The translations under genes were made by a program, and so were the position numbers. From Axinella damicornis (lineage: Eukaryota > Porifera > Demospongiae > Axinellida > Axinellidae): a DNA stretch of 64,000 nucleotides. Below the pieces are notes generated by a model. The model did no database searches. It was not told the origin of the DNA and saw only the letters and a program-made list of their open reading frames with translations. Shown here piece by piece: positions 1 to 20,400 of this stretch (positions within the stretch are counted from its first letter, which is position 1; the number at the start of each line of letters is the position of its first letter). The stretch spans positions 20,768,182-20,832,181 of the forward strand of contig OZ007507.1 of assembly GCA_963931865.1 (NCBI GenBank), in the 5' to 3' direction.

Positions 1-93
1 TAGTGTATTCATGGTCCGATATTGCCTGGGGTGAATGTTAGTTGGCTGAATAGGGGGTGTGTCCCAGAAAGTGTGTGTGCAAAGCAGTCAAGG

Positions 94-511
94 GGAGTTT
101 ACTAGCCTCGTTCCCAGTCCCACGCCCAGCTTTTCGTCGCTGCTTAGTACGGTAAAGTGGGGAGGGCCTGGTACATTTCCTCACGTGAGCATGACGTAAT
201 TGAAAAACCGCAAAATTTTCAGAACGAAGACGCTACGTTTTGCGTGTTATTCAGCCATCTACACGTTCAACGCTCGGTGAGTATGACAGTCGCCCCCCAC
301 TAGCTAGATACGTGTGGTGTGTTACCTGGTACCTTCGCTCTTCTTGCTGTTCTGAGACCCACTACGCCCACGTTAAACTTCCGGTCTTTCTACCCCTTTC
401 TACCCTTGACGTCACTCACGTGAGGAAATGTACCAGGCCCTCCCCGCTTTACCGTACTAAGCAGCGACGAAAAGCTGGGCGTGGGACTGGGAACGAGGCT
501 AGGAGTTTACT
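94..511. mobile_element. foldback MITE, TAG-ended family, 9-bp TSD
   Basis: Two arms of about 90 bp, at 103-190 and 412-501, are near-perfect inverted copies. Both begin TAGCCTCGTTCCCAGTCCCA at their outer ends. The flanks carry the same 9-mer GGAGTTTAC (94-102 and 502-510), read as the target-site duplication. The interior of about 220 bp has no coding capacity. A 9-bp duplication is usual for Mutator-like elements, so a non-autonomous MULE is the inferred class. Elements with the same outer TAG end and 9-bp duplications occur at 36248, 37494 and 38307. Confidence 0.8.
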
Positions 512-1405
512 GCAGGTGTTTAGCGGCTTCTTGTGTGAATGTTAGCATTGTAGCATGTGTGAGGTCTGTTCTAATGGAGCTTGTCTTAACCTCCAGGCCC
601 CTCCCTCGTTTCCCCGCGCAGGACAATGGTAGCGCAGGGCAGGAGTACCACCGGCCCACTGTAGACGACTTTCTATCTGAAGATGCGCAGTTTGTGTAAC
701 AACAGTCTCTAGTCAATCAAGTCCGCGCATTTTTAGTATTTTAAGTGGATATATTACTGTTGCTGTATTAGGGTTCCACAGTTCCCACCACAGAACATAG
801 AATTTGATGTAAATCATAAGTTATGTTGCCATTCTTTACCACACCCTCACACTCTAGCTTCATAACTATTGTAATGCAGTAGATGCTGAGGTTCTGTATT
901 GTCCTCTTTAGCTGGATACATGCCACTCTTTTGAAATTTGTATCATGACTTTTTAATCTCGTGTACATGAAATTTTATTCAATGGTATCAGGATATGACC
1001 TGTGGGGGTTGGGTTGCCTGGTGGCCAAGTGGCTAAATTAAAGTGCTGGACTGTGGGCCAGGATACTGTACCATGTAGAGTGATTCTACAAATGGTCTAG
1101 GGGATGATTTGTTTTAGGGGTAATTACACTGCAACTTTCAATGTGCTCCCCATGAGGTATCGATACTACTGATACCAGGTTCCAGGATTGTGTTATCGAG
1201 TATTGAGATTGGTATCGGTTGATACTGAGCACTGTACATTATATGGCCCGTGCACGTACGTGCTAGAAACAGTCTGACTTATACCTATATATATAGCTAT
1301 AGCTATAGGCCTAGGCCTTGTACGGAAGTGAAGATTCTGTCTTCAACCCACTAATACATGTTGCTCTTTTGGACAAATATTCTCAGGTTGAGATCATCAA
1401 TTGAA

Positions 1406-1438
<33 letters not shown>

Positions 1439-1617
1439 GAAGGACTGAGAGCACAAAAGTACTTGGTATCGGTACTTATTCGGTACGGTATCGAAATTCA
1501 AAATATTATGGTATCACCCAGCACTACAATTTGATTGGTTGACAATCCGTCCGAGACTAGACTATTATTATCGATCGATCGCAACCTGGAGGGCGTGGCT
1601 AGGACAGCAAGGACAGC
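512..1617. other. intergenic, tRNA-like box and poly-G
   Basis: No gene was found. A tRNA box-A-like stretch (TGGCCAAGTGGCTAAA, about 1020-1040) resembles those near 17133 and 28540 and may be the head of a tRNA-derived SINE. A poly-G run lies at 1406-1436. The segment 1180-1530 contains many GGTATCGATAC-like words in both orientations and ends with GGTATCACCCAGCACTAC. It may be an old inverted-repeat element, but I could not fix its ends. The promoter of the downstream LRR-PTP gene should lie in the last few hundred bases. Confidence 0.4.
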
Positions 1618-11420
<9,803 letters not shown>

Positions 11421-12145
11421 GTGGATGTTTACTCCTCGTCTTTCTTTCCTTCATGATTTGTGTGTAGTTCTAGCCAAGGGGACTGTTCACTTGAGACTAA
11501 GATGGCTACATAATATATTGCCATAGCAGGTTGTGGTAGAATGTGTCCAATGAATGTGTGCAACTCCTTGTCCCTAACCCCTGCACATTCACTGCTGCGA
11601 CACACTGCCTCCTGAGAGCACTAGCTCTGCGAGTATAGCCTCTATCACTCCAGCCTGGCTGTATAGTCTCCTCTACTAGTGACAAACGTCAGCATAGGTC
11701 ACTAGTAGAGGAGGTGAAGGTTGCTGAGCTGTGTGTATCACTCCAGCCTGGCTGTATTCTGCATCACTTCCACCTCAGGTGGGGAGAGAAAAAGGAAAGG
11801 TGGCCCTGGGCAGGCAACCCCCAAGTGGGTTGTGGAGGAGCCGGTTGCAGGTGACAGTGACAGTATGGCTGCACAACTGCTGTACTGAACACGTACACAT
11901 GCATAGCATAGCGTGACCGTGTATACAAACAACCCTATATCACTTCAGAGCCATACAGCTGTATGGTACATGCACATGTGAGGATTCTCTAGCTAGTGCA
12001 TTTATAGAAAATTGTTTTTGTCATTTTACAAGCAGGCAACAAACACACAAACATACACTAGTATGAACATCAACACTGATATTATTATTATCCTGCATTA
12101 TTAATTTTATGCAGCGATGTATGTGGAGGAAGGTGCTAGGGTTGG
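11421..12145. other. convergent intergenic region with a hairpin
   Basis: This lies between the ends of the LRR-PTP gene (+) and the Ig receptor gene (-). Perfect 14-bp arms CCTCTACTAGTGAC (11670-11683) and GTCACTAGTAGAGG (11698-11711) are separated by a 14-base loop. A 20-bp direct repeat (ATCACTCCAGCCTGGCTGTA) occurs at about 11645 and 11737. No gene was seen. No unambiguous polyadenylation signal was assigned. Confidence 0.6.
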
Positions 12146-15100
12146 CTAGGACTGTTGAGTCACAGGCAGTGGGCTGCTGGGATGCAAGCGGGTAGCCCCA
12201 CTCGCATTGTTCACTACACACGTGCAATGTTTTGTGCTAGTTCTGGGGTAGTGGTAGAGGCCATCAGAGTTGGGGTCTTGGGCAGAGGGAGGGCGGTGCA
12301 CTGGCGACGGGTATGGAGGGTCCTCCTCCGCAGCTTGTTTTGCTCGGTTTCCAATGCTTCGTTTGCTACAGTGAGAGAAAACAGGAAATGCCTCCAACAT
12401 ACCAGACTATGAATAGCTAACAGTGAAGCTCTAAAGTTACCAATTCCATAAACATGACTCTTGGGTAACTCCCCTAGTGTTGAACTGCTCACTTGTGGGG
12501 CAGAAGCACTTTCACTATGTGGCAGGGGCTCACCCAGGGTAGTTTCAACTAATAGGGACCACCACCACACACACACAGAGCAGTGTTTCAATGCTCACAC
12601 AGCACTGCCACACACAGACCAGAGCATCCAGAGAATACCACAGACAAGTGTTTCGTGCGGATACCCACCACATGCAGCAGCAGATGAAGATGGCTACGAC
12701 CACTGCAACACAGATGACAGCCCCCAGTGCCACCAGGGCGGCCACCAACCCACGATTGTCCTCCACCTCCTCGATGCAATTCTCATCTTGGCAGAATCCT
12801 GCAAGCTGGCCTGATGCCACTGCTCCGTACAGCTGGTCAACGAGTGCTTCTGTGTCCACACTGTCCGGTGCCGTGAGGGTAGCAGTGTACTCTCCCAGAG
12901 GGCTCTCAGTGCACAAGACTGACGCTCCAGAGATGGCCACCGTGCAGCCACAGCGCTGGTTCAGGAATGTGGTCAGCTGCTGTGTCAAGTCTCCAACCTG
13001 AAGGAGGCAGGGACAAGGGTGACTTGCAAGGGCTAGACAGCACTAACAAACACCTGGCCAATTTGGGAAGACAAGGGGCTTGGGAATCACATGCCACTGT
13101 AAGGTTTAAAGCGTGGTAGCATTCCTTGGAATTCCGCATGCACTTACAACAGGAAAGCAGTGTAAGGATTCCTCTCCTGATCTCTTACCTGCTCATCTGA
13201 ACAGTCTGTGGTCCTTAGGGTCAGGGGCTGCTGGACAATTTGCACAGGGGTAGGGGCTACTGGACGAAAGAAACAGAAAAGTATCAAATCCAATGAAACA
13301 ACATACAAACAGCAGCCTCGTTCTCAGGCCACGCCCAGAATTTTGTTGCTTGCAGTACTGCAAGTGACAAAAAGCTGGGTGGGGCCTGGGTACTGCAAGC
13401 GATGGGTGGGGTCTGGGTACTGCAAGTGATGGGTGGGGTCTGGGTACTGCAAGCGATGGGTGGGGTCTGGGAACCAGAATAGAGCAAACCCACTGACCTG
13501 TGGTGGGTTGTCCCACCTGCAGTCTGATAACCTGCAGACTCTGGCCAAGATCGTTGCTAACTCTGCACTCGTAGAGCCCCTCATCCTCCTCCATCACCAT
13601 ATTGATTTGCAGCTGGTGGTCGGTAGTGGTGTATATCCTCCCTGCCTGCTCTTGGATGGGAGTAGCTGCCATCCCTTCCAGCATTCGGCCCCAGTGGTAG
13701 CTGGGTTCAGGATTAGCGGCCAGGTCGAGTTCACATGGGAGCATCACAGTGTCACCCTCCTGAACGATCCTGATTCCCCAGTTCTTGGAGGAAGGCATGG
13801 GGGGAACTGAGGGAAGGGAAAGCTGATGACCAAGAGCAAAGGCGCAGCAAGTGCTATGTGCATGCAAAGTGTGACTTTGCAGTGGAAGTCTTAAGAACAT
13901 AGATGCCTAGCACTCACTTCTAATGTTCAGTTGCACAGCTTCCGAAGTGGACCCGTGCGCATTCGAAGCAAAACAGCTGTACCGTCCAGAAGAGTATGTG
14001 GTAGGGGCGAGCCTCAGCTGGGAGGAGAGGACATCACCGCTGGGCGTGGACCACCAGACACGCACAGGCAGGGTACCTGCCAGCAGGGAGCAGCTGAGCT
14101 CCAGGGTCTGTGTGTAGATGATGACGGTGGGGCCAGAGATGCTGATCAGTGGGGGGTCTGAAGAAAGGGAGGGAGGGAGGGAGGGAGGGAGGGAGGGAGG
14201 GAGGGAGGAAGTTGTATGTGGAGTATCCCGACCAATAAGCGTGGCGTGTATCAGTAGTGACCAATAAGCGTGGCGTGTATCAGTAGTGACCAATAAGCGT
14301 GGCGTGTACCAGTAGTGACCAATAAGCGTGGCGTGTATCAGTAGTGACCAATAAGCGTGGCGTGTATCAGTAGTGACCAATAAGCGTGGCGTGTACCAGT
14401 AGTGACCGATAAGCGTGGCGTGTACCAGTAGTGACCGATAAGCACCGAGGAAATATTCTATGGAGTTGATTCTTGGACTTGGAACGGTAGTTGGCAAACA
14501 AATTTTATTTTGCAACGTTTGAGGAAGTCGTACCATGTTCGTCACTACTTGTGCAGCATTCAGATGCGCTTACCTCCCATATCTTCAGGCAGCACTTGGA
14601 CGGTGATGTCAACTGAAATAGTTCCCCAGCCCTGTCGGGACAGGGAGCAGCTGTACCTCCCAGCATCCTCTTGCTGCACAGCTGTGATCTTTAGGCCCTC
14701 TCGTGTCAGGTTGAACCGTGGATTGCTGATGGAATGGTCATCCTTGGACCAGACAATGGAAGCCTCTGGATAGCCGAGATGCACGGGGCAGACAATGAGT
14801 GCAGTAGAGCTCTCCGTCAGGTTCTGCTGTCTGGAGACATTCCCAAACCTGGGGTCCACTGGAGGATGGAAGGAAAGCAGACAGTGGTACGACTGCACAC
14901 ACATACCTAAACCTTAAACTATCTGGTGAAGGAGCACGTTCACTCACCATGCACTATGATGGCGGTGTGCGCGTGTTCGCTGGCATACGTGCAGTGGTAG
15001 CTTCCATTGTCTCTCTCCCTCAGTCCAGAAATAGTCAAAACTGATTTGTGCGTTCGGTTAGTTATGCTCACCCGGTTGTCGCCCTCCGGTGAGACCGACG

Positions 15101-15363
15101 GCCCGTACCAAGTAAACACACCTCGTACTCGAACTCCAGAGCGATCGCGATATCGGCAGGTGATGTGTACAATTTCTCCGGGTCCCTCGCTCCTTCGAAT
15201 TACGCCGGGTGGCGAGAGGATTAGATCTGCATATGGGAGATGATGAAACAGACTGGTAAGATATGTGAACGATCGGAAGAACCCAGACCTCATGCTCACC
15301 TGCACTCGCTGTTATCAGCACCATAAGCAGTAGTGGTATCGACGAAACGGTAGCCATATGCAT
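12146..15363 (-). CDS. single-pass receptor with four Ig domains
   Basis: Eight exons on the complement, 598 codons: 15363-15300, 15226-14948, 14858-14574, 14157-13918, 13806-13498, 13259-13189, 12997-12669, 12365-12146. All phases agree. Residues 1-21 are a signal peptide (MHMATVSSIPLLLMVLITAS). Exons 2 to 5 each encode one Ig-like domain, with paired cysteines in contexts such as HITCRY...SYHCTY, IVCPV...RYSCSL, ELSCSL...RYSCFA and LPCEL...LYECRV. A Cys-containing membrane-proximal domain follows (exon 7; GCTVAISG...DENC, possibly SEA-like). The transmembrane segment is about 499-525 (GLVAALVALGAVICVAVVVA). The cytoplasmic tail of about 72 residues is spliced through a Cys-rich juncture and has PPYP and LYHYP tyrosine/proline motifs. 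The protein is probably an adhesion or recognition receptor at the plasma membrane; its ligand is unknown. A start at the third codon (also ATG) is equally possible. Confidence 0.82.
13370..13472. repeat. short minisatellite in Ig receptor intron 5
   Basis: Four copies of a 26-27 bp unit (GGGTACTGCAAGCGATGGGT...). The segment before it at 13312 begins CAGCCTCGTTCTCAGGCCAC, a degenerate copy of the TAGCCTCGTTCCCAG transposon end seen at 103, so the array may have grown from an old element end. Confidence 0.7.
14161..14443. repeat. GGGA microsatellite plus 29-bp minisatellite
   Basis: A (GGGA)n run at 14165-14210 is followed by eight copies of a 29-bp unit (GACCAATAAGCGTGGCGTGT + ATCAGTAGT) at 14228-14443. 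Both lie in the Ig receptor intron between exons 3 and 4. Confidence 0.9.
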
Positions 15364-17415
15364 CTCGCTCTAGCTCTATCTCCAAAATATCATAAGATTC
15401 GCGCAATTTTTGCAGTGGGCTTTGTCCCGTTGTAGGTTGCAATGCGTCTAAATGCATTCTGAAGACTGTACTGTGCTGCGACAGCATACTCTTTAGACGG
15501 TCCAGTCGGCATCAAAACAATCCCCGTAAAAGTCCCTGGAGCTGAGGGAGTCTCCCGCAGATGACAAAATTTAATGACTTCATCGAAAAATTTTAATGCA
15601 TGCAAGAAGTGCACCCGGCAGGCCGGCGCCGGCGCCGGCCGGCCAGCTAGTGTGCATGCTAAGCTATAGGCCCAGCGCAAAGCTGTAAAGCGTATGCGCT
15701 TGGGAGCATGAATAGCTTGTGTAGATCTCTAGCACTGCCGATGGTGCTATACTAGGGGAATGCAGGTCATTGTGGGGCGAGCCTAAGCGAGTACATGCAT
15801 GTGCTGAATGTGCATGGAGCAGTTGCATGTGGTGAAATGCGCATGGAGCAGTTGCATGTGCATGTGATCAGAATGTGGGGCTCGCTCAGGCTCACCCCAA
15901 TCAGTGTCAAAATCACAGGTGGTTAGTCTCATTCCAGACCCCCTCTAGACTGTGGGGGGGGGGGGGGGGGGGGGGGGGGTCAGGTTTTGGCAGGTACAGA
16001 ATTAGCCTCCTTCCCAGGCTGGCCACGCGGCCTAGGAACGATGCTACTATTAGTACATGTACAATTCCGCCTGGTGGTCCTTAATTGTAGAAATTTCCTA
16101 TACAGTACTCTGAAACTTGTTTCATGGTGTTCTTTGAACTTCAGGCAGCCATCGTCAAAATGAAGTAAGATCATCCCAGCAGGGTTATTATTTGGCGGAA
16201 ATGGATATGATATGAAACATTATCGTAATAAATAAAGAATTTACTTCTAGAATTGATACATGAGTTGGAGAGGAGTCAACCAGATTGGTGGGGGCTCAGG
16301 GAGGAATGGTCTCACTCCACTCGGACTTGAGACCATTTTCACGAGCGTAAATCGCAGCATATACAGAGAGCTACTTCCGGTGCTAGATTACATATAGGCC
16401 TATATGTGTACAGTCGGGCCAGACGTTTGCAGCGCAGGTGGCGTCTGGCCCAGTATGTATCAATCGTGGTTGTCATAGTTACTATTATCTTACATTTATT
16501 TCCTGTGTACTACCACATTGTACGTGCATCAGTGTAATACCCTCACGGCCTCAATTCATTATGAGCAGTTAGTGCTACTCACGTGACCCTCAACGAATCA
16601 GACGCCTCAGAGTCGATCACATGACTGAGCTGTTTCAGGTCAGTGAGTGACACTACAGTACAAGTTTTTGTGCATTGCGGGGCTAATTAGTTAGTGCACA
16701 AGGGCTATATAGTTTACGGTCGAGGGCGATCGAGATATGCACGAGCCGAAAACTAAAACCCCGTAATGCACTGCAAACTGGTACAGGTATTGAAATTTTT
16801 TTTATTGTATGAAGATGAAAGGGCCAAAGGGTGCTTTATTTTCCATGATGCACAATGTCATATTATAGTGTGTGATATTTTCCACTGGAATGGCTAGTTT
16901 GGTTCCCAGACCCTTAATCTCATGCCCAAGTGTCCAAGCCCCACCAGTGCCATGGGGGCGTGCATAGACAGGGCTGGGCACAAGACCCTTCTGCGTTTAG
17001 TTTCCAGGGTAGGCGGGGCAGGAGTGGGGAGGGAGTGTCCCTCCCTCCCTCTCGCCCCACCCACCCCGGAAACGAAACGCTGAAGGGTCTGGTGAAGTGG
17101 TATTGATGGTACCGGGGGTATTGAGGGGTGGCTGGTGGCCAAAGCATTCGAGTGCACTGTACTGCTAATGGTTGCTGGTTCCAATCCCACCATTCTCTTT
17201 CCTGGGGGTCCCATGGGGTCGCGTCGAAGTCAGCTTTACGCGTACGACGAGCGCGCGCGCGCGCGCGGGAGAATTCAAAATATAAATGACATCATTGCAT
17301 CGATTCTCGCGCACGTGAGGTGATTTTGGCGCAAGCTGCAAGACAAAAGCCTAAAAGCCTACTGTGTAGACCCTAGAAGTATGCTAGAATAAAGCTGAGA
17401 TTCTAGAGGGTCGCG
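15364..17415. other. divergent intergenic region between Ig receptor and KMT2
   Basis: It separates the start of the Ig receptor gene (-) from the start of KMT2 (+). It holds a GC-only near-palindrome (GGCCGGCGCCGGCGCCGGCC, about 15620-15642), a poly-G run at 15953-15979, and imperfect inverted copies of GTGCATTGCGGGGC near 16671 and 16757. A tRNA-like stretch at about 17125-17190 (GGTGGCCAAAG ... GGTTCCAATCCCACC) has box A and box B spacing and is probably a SINE head. A CG alternating run lies near 17251. Promoters for both genes are expected here, but no TATA box was convincing. No coding exon was found. Confidence 0.5.
17125..17190 (+). repeat. tRNA-like SINE head
   Basis: Box A-like TGGTGGCCAAAG is followed about 40 bases later by box B-like GGTTCCAATCC, resembling a Ser/Leu-type tRNA 5' region. 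There is no complete cloverleaf, so a SINE remnant is more likely than a functional tRNA gene. Confidence 0.4.
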
Positions 17416-20400
17416 ATGCCCAAACTGAAGGTCCCTACTGCTGCTGTAAGTGGAATGGCTTTCGAATTCTATCGTCAAGTAGTTTCGTCGTAATTTTTAG
17501 TCCTTGGAGTTGTGAAGTTGATTCCGCTTGCACTTCATACTCTTGTTGTGTGACTAACGGACTGTTTCATCCACTGTGCAGACGGATGAACACTACTCTC
17601 CCAAAAGTTTCTTTGCTCGACGGGCGCTACTTCCGACTAACACGGAGAGGCGTGCCCTCAGGGCCAAGGTGAAGGCTCTCAAGCATGTTGCGAGGCGGCA
17701 GAATGGAGTCACAGCAATCAAGTCCTTCAGAGAGACTTTCGGGAGCTCTGAAGATGAGGTGGGTAGTATGCTCTGTGCTTTTGTGATGCAGCTATCCAGA
17801 GTCTGCTGGCATTAAATTATTCACAGGGTGAGGTGTTCACGGGATTCCACGTGCAAGAGATTGTGAGTGAGTACCAGAAGCTGAGGTTGGTGTTGATGAG
17901 AGTGAGGCATGGTGGGGAGGACCAGCCCAGTGAGCAGTTGAGAAACAAAGGTGAGGTTGGAGTGGGCACTAATTGGAGTTAGGTACTACCACTTTGTCTA
18001 CCAAAGCTTGGGTAGTCACTCCAATATAGGCACCGTAGTTAGAGCTGCAGCCAGGATTGTGACCCCTTACATGACATGTAGGTGTGATATGGGTGTGCAT
18101 ATTCCTGTATACTGCTGAAAAGTCACATAGTCATTGTAGCTAGATATTTGCGATATGGTCACTGGGCCACCAGCAGTTTAGAGCGTGGTCACAGGCTGTG
18201 ACTCCATTCGCAGCTCTAAGAACGGCGCACATTGGAGTGACCACCCCTTATCTATAGAGCGGCTGCATTGACGCGCTATGACGTCACAAAAACCATGTGA
18301 CCGAGTACTTCCGCATGGCAAAAGAACATGGAGTTCAGTGGCAGCTGGACGAGTACTTCCGCATGGCAAAAGAACATGGAGTTCAGTGGCAGCTGGACGA
18401 GTACTTCCGCATGGCAAAAGAACATGGAGTTCAGTGGCAGCTGGATGAGTACTTCCGCATGGCAAAAGAACATGGAGTTCAGTGGCAGCTGGACGAGTAC
18501 TTCCGCATGGCAAAAGAACATGGAGTTCAGTGGCAGCTGGACGGAAACTACTAGCTCACTTGTACTCGACGTCGCGAAGCTGCTCGTTCTAATTGGCATG
18601 GTAACTGCGCTACAGCGACAGTTGACACAGTGGTACTTCGTAAGTTCCAAGCTGCTTGCGTTTCTGAGATCACTGTAGAAATTACTACTTTCTTGCCACG
18701 CAGTCTTATGAGAGAAACGGAATATAACGGAGGACGTTTCGGTTGTTTTACGGCTGGTGACGTCAAACGTGGCCGCTGTATACTGGTGCCTATGTGTCTG
18801 CACGTGAGGTGTTGGTGTCTCCTGAACTGTGGAAACACCTACTGTATCAGGTCCTGTGCTCTTACACTGGAAAACTAGATAGCCCATACTTGGTGCTCGC
18901 TTCAGTTACAGGGATGGAGAGAGGTATGGATATGCGAGGAGAATGGGAGAGAAGGGAGGGAGGTGTACGTCGTACAAAACGCCCCAAGGTTCCCAAGAGG
19001 CCGATCCCGCTTCTGCTAGAGGAAGAGTCTCAATCTCCACTGAGAAAGAGAGGAGTGAGGTGTATGGAGTGCCCTGCGTGCCTGCGGGCAGATGACTGTG
19101 GGAAGTGCTCCAACTGCAGGTGGGCCCTCTGCTACTGTGTGAGATTGTTTGGAGTGTGTGACCTTCTCTGCTCACTACCACAGGGACAAGAAGAAGTTTG
19201 GAGGGCCAGGTGTGAAGAAACAGGCTTGCATGTAAGTGCTGCTGCTTAATGTTGTAATAGTTGTAGGTCATCACACTCCTCTCCCCTCCCCCAGCCATCG
19301 GAAATGCCATAACCTCGTCCGTGACGTACCTCTGAAACAGAACCTCCCTAAGAGGCCGAAACGATACTTGCCAGGTGCTGTAATGTCTTACTGGTCGCAT
19401 AACAGTACCACCACCAGGAAGTAGCCTAGAGGTGTACCAGTCAGAATTGTCTCAGCTCAAGAACATCTCCCTCCTTCCTCAGATGGCATTGACACATCCC
19501 TGCTGCCCAGTAAACAGCCGCGGACCTCAGCAGGAGAGGGGTGGGAGGCCAGCCATCCATTGCAGGCCAGCCCGATCCGTCCCAGGAGGTTTGGTATTGG
19601 TCCTGCTCGGGGGATGATGAAGGGGAAGGACGCAGATAAGCCTGTGATACACCTGCACTGGCTGGTGAGTTCTTGTTCCCATGACGACTGCTCAGCTTGT
19701 TGTGAGAGAATGGACTGCGTGCACTGTCATAATCAGTTTGCACCTCGTGGCTAGCTGATGTGAGGCCCAGTGAGGGTGAAGATTGGTAGATTATGTGCTG
19801 TGTTTAAACTGGAATCATGTTTGAGGCCAGTTCATAATATATACGTCAGCAGGTGAAGTTTAGAGCTGTTACAGTGTAACCGGCTGTGAAATTGTAACCG
19901 GTTAACTGCATGACAGTTAACTGGTGACTTGTGCTCACTGAAGGTTGGAAGTTGTGTTCCATTTTGTGTGGGAGGTGAACACTTACATAAACAGTAGAGT
20001 ACTTACCACATGCTCTGTTTGTAGCAACGCTTGATGCACCACCTGTGCTTTATGAATGGAAGTAACAGCATTATTGAATATTTGGCCTACTGTAGACATT
20101 GACAATGTTGAAATTAAGGTGTGGTTCGTTCAATAATTTTGACTGAGAGCAAAGTCCTTGCTCTTCTCTGCTCTTCATATGACTGTTGTTTCTGGAGTAT
20201 CAATATAATATTATTAAGATTTTAATGTGCGTGTGTGTGTCCGTGTGTGACGGAAGTGGGATGTTCGTGGGGCGGGACTAGACTAGTGACGCACGACCTT
20301 CGTCCTTCAATTTACTGAAAGCTCCACAAAAGAATGTTCGAGAACATTGGGCACGGGCTGGAATCTTCCAGAACAGGTGAGGCTACAAGCGGATGCAATC

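Noticed and set aside
17125..17190. Functional tRNA gene
   Set aside because: Box A and B words are present, but no acceptor stem or full cloverleaf could be drawn.
18297..18541. Protein-coding [10 protein letters not shown] repeat
   Set aside because: 48-bp intronic array; KMT2 exons 3 and 4 join in phase without it.
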